A DNA stretch of 38,033 nt from an uncultured Verrucomicrobia subdivision 3 bacterium (GTDB lineage: Bacteria; Verrucomicrobiota; Verrucomicrobiia; Limisphaerales; UBA8199), in contig CAIWMU010000002.1 of the NCBI GenBank assembly GCA_903913865.1, positions 1-38,033 on the forward strand, given 5' to 3'. Position 1 is the first letter of the stretch. Each line of letters begins with the position of its first letter. This document shows, one piece after another, positions 1 through 8,388 of the stretch. Made by a program: the position numbers and the translations under genes. Under the pieces are notes generated by a model. The model did no database searches. It was given only the letters and a program-made list of their open reading frames with translations, and was not told the origin of the DNA.

Positions 1-522
1 GTGACCTATCTGCCGATGGAACTGCACGGGAACTATGTGAACCTTGGGAAGCCTGCGAAGATGACGCACCTCGACCTCACGCTGGGAGAGGACAGTGACG
101 GGGACGGGCTGCCGGATGCGTGGGAGCGAGCGTTGATCGACATGCTGGGGGGAGGCCTGACGCTGGCGGACATCAAGCCCGGGGAAGACTCGGACGGGGA
201 CGGGTTGTCGAACCTGCAGGAGTATCTGGCGGGGACGTATGCGTTTGACCCTGCGGACGGGGTGAGATTGGACATTGTGGACTCGAACCACGGGAAGCCG
301 CTGCTGGACTTTCTGGCGATCCGGGGGAGGACCTACACGATCCTGGGGAGCGGGGATTTGAAGGCGTGGGAGCCGATAGCCTTCCGGTTGAGCGGGAGTG
401 ACACGAATACGGCCTCTGTGGGCAGGTATATGGCGACCGATGTGAGGGTGGTGCGGGTGGAGGCGGACATGCCCGCCGAGCAGGCCCCCAGACTCCATGT
501 GTTCAAACTCATGGTGCAGTAG
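1..522 (+). CDS. C-terminal end of a large exported protein with calcium-binding Asp/Gly repeats (partial)
   Basis: The frame is open from the first base, so the true start lies upstream and the GTG at position 1 is probably internal. Two copies of a thrombospondin-3/EF-hand-like motif are visible near residues 31-40 and 62-71 (DSDGDGLPD and DSDGDGLSN), each followed by an acidic or aromatic helix start. Such motifs bind calcium in secreted proteins and are common near the C-termini of very large verrucomicrobial surface proteins. The last 90 residues look like a beta-rich terminal domain without cysteines, and no PEP-CTERM or other sorting tail is seen. No catalytic motif is visible in this fragment, so the function of the whole protein cannot be told. 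Confidence 0.75.
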   Translation: MTYLPMELHGNYVNLGKPAKMTHLDLTLGEDSDGDGLPDAWERALIDMLGGGLTLADIKPGEDSDGDGLSNLQEYLAGTYAFDPADGVRLDIVDSNHGKPLLDFLAIRGRTYTILGSGDLKAWEPIAFRLSGSDTNTASVGRYMATDVRVVRVEADMPAEQAPRLHVFKLMVQ

Positions 523-772
523 CGTTTCCCGGGGACGGAGATCAGTGGGGGGGGCAGGTGCTGAGTTTGGTTTGGGATCTTCCGGACCGGAGTTGCGTGC
601 ATCTGGTTGCTTCCAAATCTCACGGAATCGGCTCTTGCGACAATCATGGACTCTCCGGGGCGTGATGAGGCCGATTGGTCACTCGATGCAGTCGAGAGGG
701 GAATAGGGGATTGTGGTGCCATATTTGTCGGCCGGGAATTGAAGGATGTGGGACAGTGTGCTATCTTCTCCC

Positions 773-1006
773 ATGGGACATTCCGTTCGTCACACACCGG
801 TTTTGGGCTTCGGAAAATCTGACAAGAAAAGCAAGGTTGCCGCCCATCGGCATCTTCGCCGGTTGGTTCATGCCTTGGAGCACGATCCATCTGCCGAGTC
901 TTATCCACTCTCCCGTGAGGTCAGCGACACGCGGACATGGCGGAAGTCTCCCCGGAGCTATGACGCAGAAACCGCCCGATTGTTGCCGGAATTCATGCGC
1001 AAGTGA
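773..1006 (+). CDS. Small basic conserved-type hypothetical protein (about 77 aa)
   Basis: This short frame starts with HSVRHTPVLGF, followed by a lysine-rich GKSDKKSK stretch, an Arg/His-rich helix, and a REVSDTRTW motif. That order (S.R.TP..G, then K.DK, then an Arg-rich helix, then REVS.-aromatic-KSP..Y) resembles a widespread family of small uncharacterised proteins that I know from planctomycetes, verrucomicrobia and acidobacteria, usually annotated only as hypothetical. The frame is open 27 bases further upstream (to 746), but the Met at 773 fits the family N-terminus better. There is no clear Shine-Dalgarno sequence. It sits alone between the exported protein fragment and a 520-base gap. 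Its function is unknown; the basic composition might suggest nucleic-acid binding, which is a guess. Confidence 0.55.
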   Translation: MGHSVRHTPVLGFGKSDKKSKVAAHRHLRRLVHALEHDPSAESYPLSREVSDTRTWRKSPRSYDAETARLLPEFMRK

Positions 1007-1528
1007 CTTGGGTAAGCACCACCAGGCAAATCAGGGATGGGGTGGTTCGAGATGGTGAAACGTCGTTCCCATGGTGGGCACACAAATCACATAACATCCG
1101 GCTTTTACCTCCCCGCGATTGCACGGCAAACAGGGAGCAGTCAACTCGGGCACCCGGCTCGTATTCAGCTCTGTGGTTATGTTCACTTTGAACAGCTATT
1201 GCCGGCGTCGCTTAATTTGAGTCAACTCGCGGGCAAAGTTTTCCCCCAAGTCCGTCCTCCAAATCGTACGAAGTGCTGCCAGGCTTTACGTATGGCCCAT
1301 GACCAATAGGGGCCGGACCTTCGAAATTCCACCGGGATGAACGGCAGAATATTTCTTCGTGTGTCCACGGGCAACGACCGACCTTGCCGGGCCGTGGGGC
1401 ACCCTCTGGTGTTGGCCCGGATGGCGCCCTTTCATTTGATGTGCAACGTATCGGGTTTGTGGTGCTTCTGGAGAAAAAACTTTCAGGAGGCTCTTCCCAA
1501 GCACAGGAGAGCCTGTTAGCCTCGATTC
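1007..1528. other. Gene-free gap with a degenerate copy of the neighbouring Tat-signal start
   Basis: No convincing coding sequence is seen in this 520-base stretch. Positions 1331-1361 match positions 1568-1598, the Tat-signal coding start of the next gene, at about 27 of 31 bases, including ATGAAC..CAGAA.ATTTCT.CGTG. After that the similarity fades and no oxidoreductase sequence follows. A short direct repeat, GTCAACTCG, occurs at about 1140 and 1222. This may be the remains of a related gene or a local partial duplication. Confidence 0.4.
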
Positions 1529-2926
1529 ATGAATCATGATCCACTAAGCTCCAGCGCCACAAAGGCCACCGGCATGAACCGCAGAACATTTCTCCGTGGA
1601 ACCACCGCCGGATTGGCACTCTTCAACATCCTGCCCGGCACGATCGTGCAGGGGGCGGGGCGAATCTCAGCAAATGACAAAGTGAACGTCGCCGGGATCG
1701 GTGTGGGGAGCCAGGGTGGCGGGGATATCGGAGCCGTGGCCGGAGAGGGCCAGAACATCGTGGCCCTTTGCGATGTGGATGACAACTACGCCGCAAAGAC
1801 CTTCCAGAAATATCCGGATGCCAAAAAGTTCAAGGATTTCCGGGTGATGTTCGACCAGATGGGGAAGGGGATCGATGCGGTTGTGATTGGCACCCCCGAC
1901 CATACGCATGCTCTGATCGCCATGGAGGCGATGCGGCGTGGCAAGCACGTCTATTGCGAAAAGCCGCTGGCCCACGATATCCGTGAGGTGCGCACCCTGA
2001 TGGCGGCGGCCCGCAAGCACAAGGTGGTCACCCAGCTCGGCAACCAGGGACACTCCAGTGGTTCGATACGGCAACTCTGCGAATGGGTCTGGGCCGGGGC
2101 CATAGGTCCGGTGCACACAGTCCATGCGAGTTGCGATGCCTTCAAGGAGGTCTATTGCCAGCTCTCCAAGCTCGACAAGCTGGGCGCGCACTACGATGTG
2201 CCGCAGGGGTTGGATTATGATCTCTGGGTCGGGCCGGTTCCGTTCCGTCCCTACACCCCGTTCTGGGTGCCCTGGAACTGGCGCGGATGGATGCCGTTCG
2301 GCTCCGGAACCATCGGTGACTGGTTCTGCCATGTGATGGATCCCTCCTTCTGGGCGCTCGATCTGGATGCCCCAACCAGCGTCCGGGCCGAGGTGACGGA
2401 CTACGATCCGGTCAAGCAGGGTTTAACCTATCCACCGGGATCCAAGGTCACCTTCGAGTTTCCTGCCAAAAACGGTCGCGGCCCCGTGAAGGTCGTCTGG
2501 CACGATGGCAACACCACCATTCCGCGGCCGGCCGGTTTCTCGGCCGACGACAAGGTGCAGGGGACCGGGGCGGTTCTTTTTGGAGCCAAGGGGATGATTG
2601 TGCACGGGTCGCACGGGGCGGGTGGCTGCTACCTCACGCCGGAGACCTTGATGGATCAGCACTCAGGCAAGAATGCCCCGCCGCAGAAGCTCCCCCGCAT
2701 CAAGGGCCATGCATGGGACTGGATCGATGCCATTCGCACCGGACGCCAGGCCGGCTCCCATTTTGGTTACGGCGGGCCCCTGACCCAGACAGCATTGATC
2801 GGGGCGATCGCGATCCGGTTCCCGAACGAAACCCTGCTCTGGGATGATCACAAGATGAAGTTCACGAACAACAATGCGGCAAACGCGCTTGTTGCTCCTC
2901 CATACCGGAAGGGTTGGAAGATCTGA
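1529..2926 (+). CDS. Tat-exported Gfo/Idh/MocA-family NAD(P)-dependent oxidoreductase
   Basis: This 465-residue protein has a twin-arginine signal near residues 18-24 (NRRTFLRG) followed by a hydrophobic stretch, so it is probably exported folded with its cofactor. A Rossmann fold follows (VNVAGIGVGSQGGGDIG, then ALCDVDD). The conserved Glu-Lys-Pro motif of the family is present at residues 144-146 (CEKPLAHDI), where the lysine takes part in catalysis. The C-terminal half is the substrate-binding beta-sheet domain, with a GSGTIGDWFCHVMD segment. Family members oxidise or reduce sugars and related polyols. The substrate here cannot be told, but Tat-exported members are numerous in verrucomicrobia and planctomycetes. 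The ATG at 1574 (MNRRTF) is an equally plausible start. Neither start has a strong ribosome site. It is transcribed alone toward a convergent hydrolase. Confidence 0.9.
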   Translation: MNHDPLSSSATKATGMNRRTFLRGTTAGLALFNILPGTIVQGAGRISANDKVNVAGIGVGSQGGGDIGAVAGEGQNIVALCDVDDNYAAKTFQKYPDAKKFKDFRVMFDQMGKGIDAVVIGTPDHTHALIAMEAMRRGKHVYCEKPLAHDIREVRTLMAAARKHKVVTQLGNQGHSSGSIRQLCEWVWAGAIGPVHTVHASCDAFKEVYCQLSKLDKLGAHYDVPQGLDYDLWVGPVPFRPYTPFWVPWNWRGWMPFGSGTIGDWFCHVMDPSFWALDLDAPTSVRAEVTDYDPVKQGLTYPPGSKVTFEFPAKNGRGPVKVVWHDGNTTIPRPAGFSADDKVQGTGAVLFGAKGMIVHGSHGAGGCYLTPETLMDQHSGKNAPPQKLPRIKGHAWDWIDAIRTGRQAGSHFGYGGPLTQTALIGAIAIRFPNETLLWDDHKMKFTNNNAANALVAPPYRKGWKI

Positions 2927-2949
2927 TCCCGCCCGGGCGGGATCTTTGA
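2925..2949 (+). terminator. Palindromic terminator between convergent genes
   Basis: A perfect 20-base palindrome, GATCCCGCCCGGGCGGGATC, starts within the oxidoreductase stop codon and is followed by TTTGAT. It fits a short intrinsic terminator for the plus-strand gene and could also stop the minus-strand hydrolase, although the T-run is short on both sides. Confidence 0.55.
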
Positions 2950-3933
2950 TCACAGGTGCCTGGCGATCCAGGCAAGGGCATCGGGGACATAGGCTGGCGA
3001 CAGCTTGTGTCCCTCGTCATACCAGATCAGCTTCGTGTTGGGGCCTTCGATGTATTTGTGATAGGAGGCCTCCACCTTCGCTGCGTTACCCAAGTCATCC
3101 TTGCGCCCCATCAACATCAGGAACGGGGTGTTCCGGATTCCCCAACTATAGTCCACCGGGGCTGCCGGCCCGTGGCCGATGCTGAGCAGCGGCGGCACGC
3201 AGGCCACCGCCATCTTGATTCTGGGCTCGACGGAGAGCAGGTAGAACGAGTCCATTCCCCCCATGCTGTAGCCCAGCAGGCCGATCCGGCTCATGTCCGC
3301 CTCCCCCCGGCTTTCCAGAAAATCCAGTGCCCGCCGGTAGTCTTTCACCGTCTGGATGGCTATTTCGGCGTAGGTGAAATAATTTCGCCGGGCGGGTGCC
3401 TTGGGGTCGTCGAACGCGTTCACGTGCATGTAATCGATCTCGTTGCTGCGCTCCCCATGTGTGGGGGCATCCAGGCAGAGAATGGCGTAACCGGCCCCAA
3501 GGAGCGCCTTCCGCACCTCCCCGCCGCTGATGTAATTCCCCTCATGATACCAGTCATCCTTTGAGCCGGACCATCCGTGAAGTAGCAGCATCACCGGGTA
3601 GGGCTTTTTGGCCGATTTGGGAACCTCCAGATAGCCGGGCACCAGAAATCCCTGGGCACTGCGGAAGACGAACTTCTGCTGGAGCGACTGATCACTCTTC
3701 CTTTCATCCTCGCGAACGATCCGCCCATCCAGCGGAAGGGTCTTGTCATAGTCAAAGAAGGGCAGCCGGGCCTTGAACGCCTCCTCGCTGATCCTGGGAT
3801 AGGGACCATCATCCTCGGCTGCAGCGCCGAGGGTCATGGCTGCCAGGAGCGCCAGGGGGAGCAGTCGCAGCGGGTTGCTGAACCAGAATGGTTTTCTCCG
3901 GTTCGCGCTTCGGGTCTGAAATGGATTGTTCAT
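2950..3933 (-). CDS. Exported alpha/beta hydrolase (dienelactone hydrolase/acetyl-esterase type)
   Basis: This 327-residue protein has a basic N-terminus and a hydrophobic signal segment around residues 21-38, ending in GAAAE, a likely signal-peptidase site. The alpha/beta-hydrolase fold is clear: an oxyanion-hole region LLLHGWSGSKDDW (about 116-128), the nucleophile elbow GYSMGG with Ser223, a GRKDD loop giving the acid (Asp279 or Asp280), and GHK with His309. The fold and the DAPTHGER segment match dienelactone-hydrolase-like and acetyl-xylan-esterase-like proteins of the 'prolyl oligopeptidase/DLH' group. It probably hydrolyses an ester or acyl group, perhaps on glycans, outside the cytoplasm. 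It is convergent with the upstream oxidoreductase. There is no clear Shine-Dalgarno sequence before the ATG. The exact substrate is unknown. Confidence 0.85.
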   Translation of the reverse strand: MNNPFQTRSANRRKPFWFSNPLRLLPLALLAAMTLGAAAEDDGPYPRISEEAFKARLPFFDYDKTLPLDGRIVREDERKSDQSLQQKFVFRSAQGFLVPGYLEVPKSAKKPYPVMLLLHGWSGSKDDWYHEGNYISGGEVRKALLGAGYAILCLDAPTHGERSNEIDYMHVNAFDDPKAPARRNYFTYAEIAIQTVKDYRRALDFLESRGEADMSRIGLLGYSMGGMDSFYLLSVEPRIKMAVACVPPLLSIGHGPAAPVDYSWGIRNTPFLMLMGRKDDLGNAAKVEASYHKYIEGPNTKLIWYDEGHKLSPAYVPDALAWIARHL

Positions 3934-4214
3934 GGGGTTCAGTTAATCATCCCAGGGACGGAACCGCAACCGGGTTTGCCCCTGAAGTCTGAGCCGGGCA
4001 GGGGACATCGGGCGGGCACTGCTCCACCCCGGAACACACGAGCCGCCCAACGAGATTCGAACGGGTAGGAACGAGCCAGCCCCAATAGAATCGGGAAACC
4101 GGGCTCACAACCCTTCCTCCGTGTCAGGAGTTTTGATTCTGGAGAAATTGGGGGGAATCTCTTGTGAATAATGGTTGATATGATCTTTTCCAAATAATAA
4201 AAAGGGTTCAAGAT

Positions 4215-5810
4215 ATGTATAAAGCAATCGTTTTGGGGTTTGCCCTTGGGTTTCTGGGTGTGGTCAGCCAGCAGGAAGTGTTGGCCCAGGGGACGGTGTT
4301 CACCTATCAAGGGAAGCTGAGCCAGAATGGGGTTCCGTTCTCTGGCACTGCCGAGATTGCCCCGTCGCTTTGGGATGCTCCCGCGAATGGAAATCTTGTT
4401 GGGACGAACAATCCCGGCACATTCCTTGTGGCGGTGTCGAACGGCGTGTTCACGGCTTCGTTGGACTTTGGATCGGCCCCCTTTGCCGGTGGGGCGCCAA
4501 GGTGGCTTCAGCTGGGGGTCAGAACCACCGCGGATCCGTTCTCGATTCTCACTCCTTTGCAACCGATTACCGCCACCCCCTATGCGATCACCACTGGATT
4601 CGCAGCCCGGTCGGGTTCCGCCGCCAATTTTTCCGGTTCCCTGGCGGGGGACGTGACGGGGCCAAAGGGGGGGACGGTGGTGGCTGTGGTGGGAGGGCAG
4701 CCAGCATCCGCAGTTGCCAGCGCGGTGGTTGCGATCAGTGGCGCCACCAGTGATGCGATACCGGGGAGCCTTGCCAAAAGGGACGCGAATGGGGGATTTG
4801 GAGTAGGGGACCTGCATGCGGGGAATATTACGGCGGTGGCATTGTCTGGCAACGGGGCGGATCTGACCTCAATCAACTCCAGCAATCTGACCGGGACAGT
4901 TCCTCTGGCCCGGTTGAACGGGATCACGAGTAATCAACTGGATGCGGCGACATGGCAGTTTATCGTGAACAACTCTTCAGGACTTCCATCCGGCATGGTG
5001 TTGATTCCTTATGGTGGGCCTTTCACGATGGGCGATCCCTTTGGTGGGCGGGCTGATGCCAAGATGGTGACGAATGTCCTAATCTCACCCTTCTACATGG
5101 ATGCGAATCTTGTGACGTGGGCTCAGTGGCAGGGAGTTTACGGTTATGCAACGAACCACGGCTACACCTTCGTGCATCCGGGTGCGGGAAAGGGGGCAAC
5201 GCACCCTGTGCAGACAGTGGATTGGTATGATGTGGTGAAGTGGTGCAACGCGCGATCTGAGCAGGCAGGGAAGTTACCGGTGTATTATACCGATGCAGGT
5301 TTGACGGTGGTGTATCGGAGTGGGGAGGTGACTCCGTATGCGAATTGGAGTGCGAAGGGTTACCGGTTGCCGACGGAGGCGGAGTGGGAGAAGGCGGCGA
5401 GGGGTGGGTTGGCTGGCCAAAGGTTCCCGTGGGGGAACCTGATTTCGCAGACCAATGCGAATTACAATGGGGCCACAGGCATCTACGCCTATGATTTGGG
5501 GCCGAACGGCTCCAACCCGGTTTGGGTTGTTGGGCTCCCTCCATATACGAGTCCGGCGGGTTCTTTTGCCTCGAACGGGTATGGATTATATGACATGGCA
5601 GGGAATGTATTTCAGTGGTGCTGGGATTGGTATGGGATGCCTTATGCGGGAGGGAGTGACCCCCACGGGATGGCTTCCGGGAGCCTTCGGGTGCTGCGGG
5701 GCGGCGCGTGGATCAGCGTCGCGAGCTACTCGCAGTGCGCCTATCGCAGCTACTGCAACCCGGGCAGCGCCGGCAGCCTTATCGGGTTCCGTTGTGTGAG
5801 GGGGGATTAG
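4215..5810 (+). CDS. Exported protein with C-terminal SUMF1/formylglycine-enzyme-like domain
   Basis: The first 25 residues form a signal peptide (hydrophobic, cleavage likely after VLAQ). Residues about 26-130 carry a VFTYQGKL..NGVPFSGTAE module often seen at the N-terminus of verrucomicrobial and myxobacterial surface proteins. A Gly/Ala-rich middle region (about 130-255) has VTGPKGGTVVAVVGGQ and NLTGTVPLARL motifs that recall tail-fibre or autotransporter stalk repeats. From about residue 258 to the end lies a SUMF1 domain: GGPFTMGD, VDWYDVVKWCNARSE, YRLPTEAEWEKAARGG, YDMAGNVFQWCWDW, RVLRGGAW and the final GFRCVRGD. The two cysteines near the end are spaced C-x5-C (CAYRSYC) rather than the C-x4-C of true formylglycine-generating enzymes, so sulfatase activation is doubtful. 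The start follows an AT-rich leader with AAGGG about 11 bases upstream. Confidence 0.88.
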   Translation: MYKAIVLGFALGFLGVVSQQEVLAQGTVFTYQGKLSQNGVPFSGTAEIAPSLWDAPANGNLVGTNNPGTFLVAVSNGVFTASLDFGSAPFAGGAPRWLQLGVRTTADPFSILTPLQPITATPYAITTGFAARSGSAANFSGSLAGDVTGPKGGTVVAVVGGQPASAVASAVVAISGATSDAIPGSLAKRDANGGFGVGDLHAGNITAVALSGNGADLTSINSSNLTGTVPLARLNGITSNQLDAATWQFIVNNSSGLPSGMVLIPYGGPFTMGDPFGGRADAKMVTNVLISPFYMDANLVTWAQWQGVYGYATNHGYTFVHPGAGKGATHPVQTVDWYDVVKWCNARSEQAGKLPVYYTDAGLTVVYRSGEVTPYANWSAKGYRLPTEAEWEKAARGGLAGQRFPWGNLISQTNANYNGATGIYAYDLGPNGSNPVWVVGLPPYTSPAGSFASNGYGLYDMAGNVFQWCWDWYGMPYAGGSDPHGMASGSLRVLRGGAWISVASYSQCAYRSYCNPGSAGSLIGFRCVRGD

Positions 5811-5865
5811 TTTCGGCCATTTTACCCTTTTAATTCAGGTCTTGGTGGGCAGGAAGTGCAGCTCA

Positions 5866-5888
5866 CACGAAGCCACGAAGCCACGAAG
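5866..5888. repeat. Three-copy CACGAAGC tandem repeat
   Basis: The octamer CACGAAGC is repeated just under three times without interruption, soon after the stop of the SUMF1 gene. Similar CACGAAG arrays are, as I recall, common in verrucomicrobial intergenic DNA. No gene is associated with it. Confidence 0.7.
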
Positions 5889-6012
5889 AAAAGTGGATCG
5901 GCCGAAAATCCAAAGTCCTTTGTGTGAGATCTCCGGGGCCTGTGGGGTTGCCCGGTGATGGCGCACCGAAAATTCAGGGAGTTGGGTTGTGTAATGGAGG
6001 CAAACCACACGG

Positions 6013-6400
6013 GCTGACACATTTTGCCCTTACAGGGCGGTCTGAACTGTTTTTGGGTGTTCCTTGTTCAATGACAATTATTCTTCGCCATCAGTGACAA
6101 TTAGAACTCACCACGTCACCGGCTTACCTTTTTGTTGTGGTTCAGTGTTTTGTATGTTGTCCATCACCCTCTGGGTCACCCCCCCGGTGGAGCGGAGTCA
6201 TTGTCGCGGCATTAACCCAAGCCCTGGGCACTTCAGCATGCCGGGCCTCCGGCCCGTCCGAAGTAGGTGGCTTGAATATATGTTACGTGTCCGCCCCCCA
6301 TCGGGCTGCCCTGTAAGGGCAGAATGTGAAAGCCCGGGCTGCAAGGCCCGGGTGGTCCGCCCCCCAATACCCATTCCCAAGCCCTGTATGGGCGTCACAT
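6013..6400. repeat. Cluster of GC-rich palindromes (REP-like element) in a 790-base gene-free gap
   Basis: The whole gap from 5811 to 6598 lacks a believable gene. It holds several short hairpins: GCCCTGGGC (6221-6229), CGGGCC-TCC-GGCCCG (6242-6256), GCCC-TGTAA-GGGC (6308-6320), CCCGGGC-N6-GCCCGGG (6333-6352) and GCCC-TGTAT-GGGC (6381-6393). The block around 6307-6327 recurs in inverted orientation at 6019-6040 (TGCCCTTACAGGGC core with matching flanks), making an inverted repeat about 290 bases apart. This fits a REP/BIME-like or small non-autonomous mobile element. No transposase is present. Short frames inside it look like translated repeat and were left out. Confidence 0.6.
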
Positions 6401-6598
6401 TATGAGCATGAACGGCCCCATCCAAAATACCATCGGCTTTGCGTCGGGCTGGAGTTTTGTCCGCCAGCGCCGGTCAACCCCGGAGGCATGCAGCGCGTTA
6501 TGGATCGGCATGGCGAGCTACGGACAATGCTGCATGTGGGTGCCCGATTTGGAGTAGTCTCCTCAACTTCGAGATCCACACAAAATATGTGGAGCGGG

Positions 6599-7924
6599 TC
6601 AGCGGTTCTGAGACTGCTGATCTGTCTGTGAAACCTTGAGCCTCCGCAGATACAATGCGATGCCGGCAAGCAGAAGGGCCATGACGATGCTCATCGAGAG
6701 TGCAAGGCGGTTCGTGTTCCGCATCCCTGCCTCGGGATGCCCGCCGACGAGCCACCCGATCACCTGCTCCTGAACCACCGCCCCAATGCTTCCCAGGCCG
6801 TTCACCAGTCCCGCCACCGCCACCGCATTCTTCTCCCCCGCGACCTGGACGGAGGCGGCGCCGCAGAGCAGGGTGTCCGGCCCATAGAGCATGAAACCGA
6901 CCAACCCGAAGCAGATGGCGAGGGCGCCCGGGCTGCCGCCGAACATCAGGACGGCACAGTAGCCACCCACCACCCCGAGGGACATCCAGGCGCAGAGGGC
7001 GGCCCAGTTGCCCTTGAACCACCGGTCGAGCGCCCAACCGGCCAGCACCACGCCACCAAGGCCCGCAAAGTCGAACACCTGCGAGTAATAGCTGGCGTGG
7101 GAGACATCCAGCCCCTGAAGATTCAGGAAGGTGGGCAGCCAGGAATCCAGCGCGTAGCGGAGGAATTTCATGCAGAAATAGCTCGCGCCCATGGCCAGAA
7201 TAACCGGGTTGGATGCCAGTTTTGCGTATTGTGCCAGCGTCACGCGATCCCCCTGCGGTGCATCCACCGTCTGTTTTCCTGCCGGGGTTTCCCGGATGAT
7301 TGGTTCCAGGCCCACATCCTGCGGGCGGTTCTTCTGCCAGAAATAGATCAACCACCAGATGCCGAAGCTGAGCAACGTGCAGCCCCAGAAGGACCATCTC
7401 CACCCCCAGGTGCCGAGGATGAAGCCCCCGACCGATTTCACGATCATGTTGCCAAAGAGGTAGTTTGTGGACCAGAACCCCATGAGCGTGCCGCGTTCCG
7501 CAGGGCGCACCCATTGGGCGATGGCCCCGACGCTCCCCGGCCAGCCGCTCGCCTGCACCAACCCGTTGAAAAACATGAAACCCAGGAAGGTGGCGAACGA
7601 ATTCGCAAAGCCGAACACCACATTGCACCCGAGTGAAATCCCCAATCCGCCGAGAAGGAGCACCCGTGGTCCCCAGCGCCTCCCGATGAAGCTGTTGATG
7701 AACATCCCCAGCATGTAGGCGACCAGATAGGCCGTCCAGATGTGCGCGGTATCCCCAAGCTCCCAGTTCAGGTCCCTGGCGATCGTGGTCTTGCAGATCG
7801 TGAAGGTCTTCCGTGTGAGGTAGTAGCCGCCGTAGGCAAGGTAGCTGGAGGTCAGGATGCGCCAGCGCCAGCTCACCTGGCCGGGCGTCAGGGGGACAAG
7901 AGGTTGTGCCGGGGAATCAGCCAC
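6599..7924 (-). CDS. MFS transporter of the organophosphate:phosphate antiporter (GlpT/UhpT-like) type
   Basis: This 441-residue protein has about 12 hydrophobic segments and the length of a typical major-facilitator transporter. Two arginines match the phosphate-binding pair of GlpT: Arg38 in the first helix (YYLTRKTF, like the YYLVRKNF of GlpT) and Arg256 in the seventh (FLRYALDSWLPTFL). The fourth-helix segment GLVQASGWPGSVGAIAQW and the following ERGTLMGFWS also match this family. It therefore probably exchanges a phosphorylated metabolite such as glycerol-3-phosphate or a hexose phosphate for phosphate across the inner membrane. The specific substrate cannot be read from the sequence. 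It stands alone, with no regulator or phosphodiesterase nearby. The ATG at 7924 gives a sensible short hydrophilic N-terminus. Confidence 0.88.
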   Translation of the reverse strand: MADSPAQPLVPLTPGQVSWRWRILTSSYLAYGGYYLTRKTFTICKTTIARDLNWELGDTAHIWTAYLVAYMLGMFINSFIGRRWGPRVLLLGGLGISLGCNVVFGFANSFATFLGFMFFNGLVQASGWPGSVGAIAQWVRPAERGTLMGFWSTNYLFGNMIVKSVGGFILGTWGWRWSFWGCTLLSFGIWWLIYFWQKNRPQDVGLEPIIRETPAGKQTVDAPQGDRVTLAQYAKLASNPVILAMGASYFCMKFLRYALDSWLPTFLNLQGLDVSHASYYSQVFDFAGLGGVVLAGWALDRWFKGNWAALCAWMSLGVVGGYCAVLMFGGSPGALAICFGLVGFMLYGPDTLLCGAASVQVAGEKNAVAVAGLVNGLGSIGAVVQEQVIGWLVGGHPEAGMRNTNRLALSMSIVMALLLAGIALYLRRLKVSQTDQQSQNR

Positions 7925-8226
7925 GATGAGGCATCTCCGGGACGGCGGTGTTATGATTTGGGACCGGTTTCATTGTGGCGGGGGCGCATCCCTGCCATTG
8001 GCTTCTGCGGGGCAGTGTCCACATAAACCCGTGCCCCGTCAATGTGCAGAGCCTGCAAAAGCTGGCCTTTGACAATCGAGGGGGGCAAGCCGACGGCGAA
8101 TGTGAAAACCGGATAGGAGGTTAACGGCTGTTAGTATCGCCAGGTTTGATTTTGTTGATACCGATCCGGGTGCCCACCTGCAAAAGCACACGAATTGATC
8201 AATATTTACAGGGGTTTGGTGGATAG
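7925..8226. other. Gene-free gap upstream of the MFS gene
   Basis: I see no gene, RNA or strong hairpin here. It would contain the promoter of the minus-strand transporter gene, but no clear -35/-10 pair stands out. Confidence 0.4.
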
Positions 8227-8301
8227 TGGTAGCGCGTACGGGAATCGAACCCGTCTTTCAGCCTTGAGAGGGCCGTGTCCTAACCGATAGACGAACACGC
8301 C
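8227..8301 (-). tRNA. tRNA-Glu (anticodon CUC)
   Basis: Read on the minus strand, all arms fold. The acceptor stem is GGCGTGT with ACGCGCT (two G-U pairs, one at position 1-72). The D arm is GTCT-ATCGGTT-AGGAC. The anticodon stem is CGGCC/GGCTG around the loop CTCTCAA, giving anticodon CUC. The T arm is ACGGG-TTCGATT-CCCGT. It ends with A73 and a genomically encoded CCA. The D-arm and anticodon region match bacterial tRNA-Glu closely. It would read GAG codons. Confidence 0.95.
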
Positions 8302-8388
8302 ACCCAGCCAACGAGAGTTAATCTATCGAGAGCGGGGGGAAAGTCAACCCCCTGCTGGCGCTGTTTTGGGGCGTGGTTAAAGTCGTGC

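Noticed and set aside
6064-6425. Short open frames on both strands in the repeat-rich gap
   Set aside because: They are translations of the palindromic repeats, with no initiation signals or conserved pattern.
8228-8304. Alternative tRNA-Glu ends using GGTGGCG/CGCTACC as acceptor stem
   Set aside because: This pairs well but leaves too many bases before the D arm and misplaces the T arm relative to the acceptor stem. The register ending in an encoded CCA fits tRNA-Glu in all other arms.
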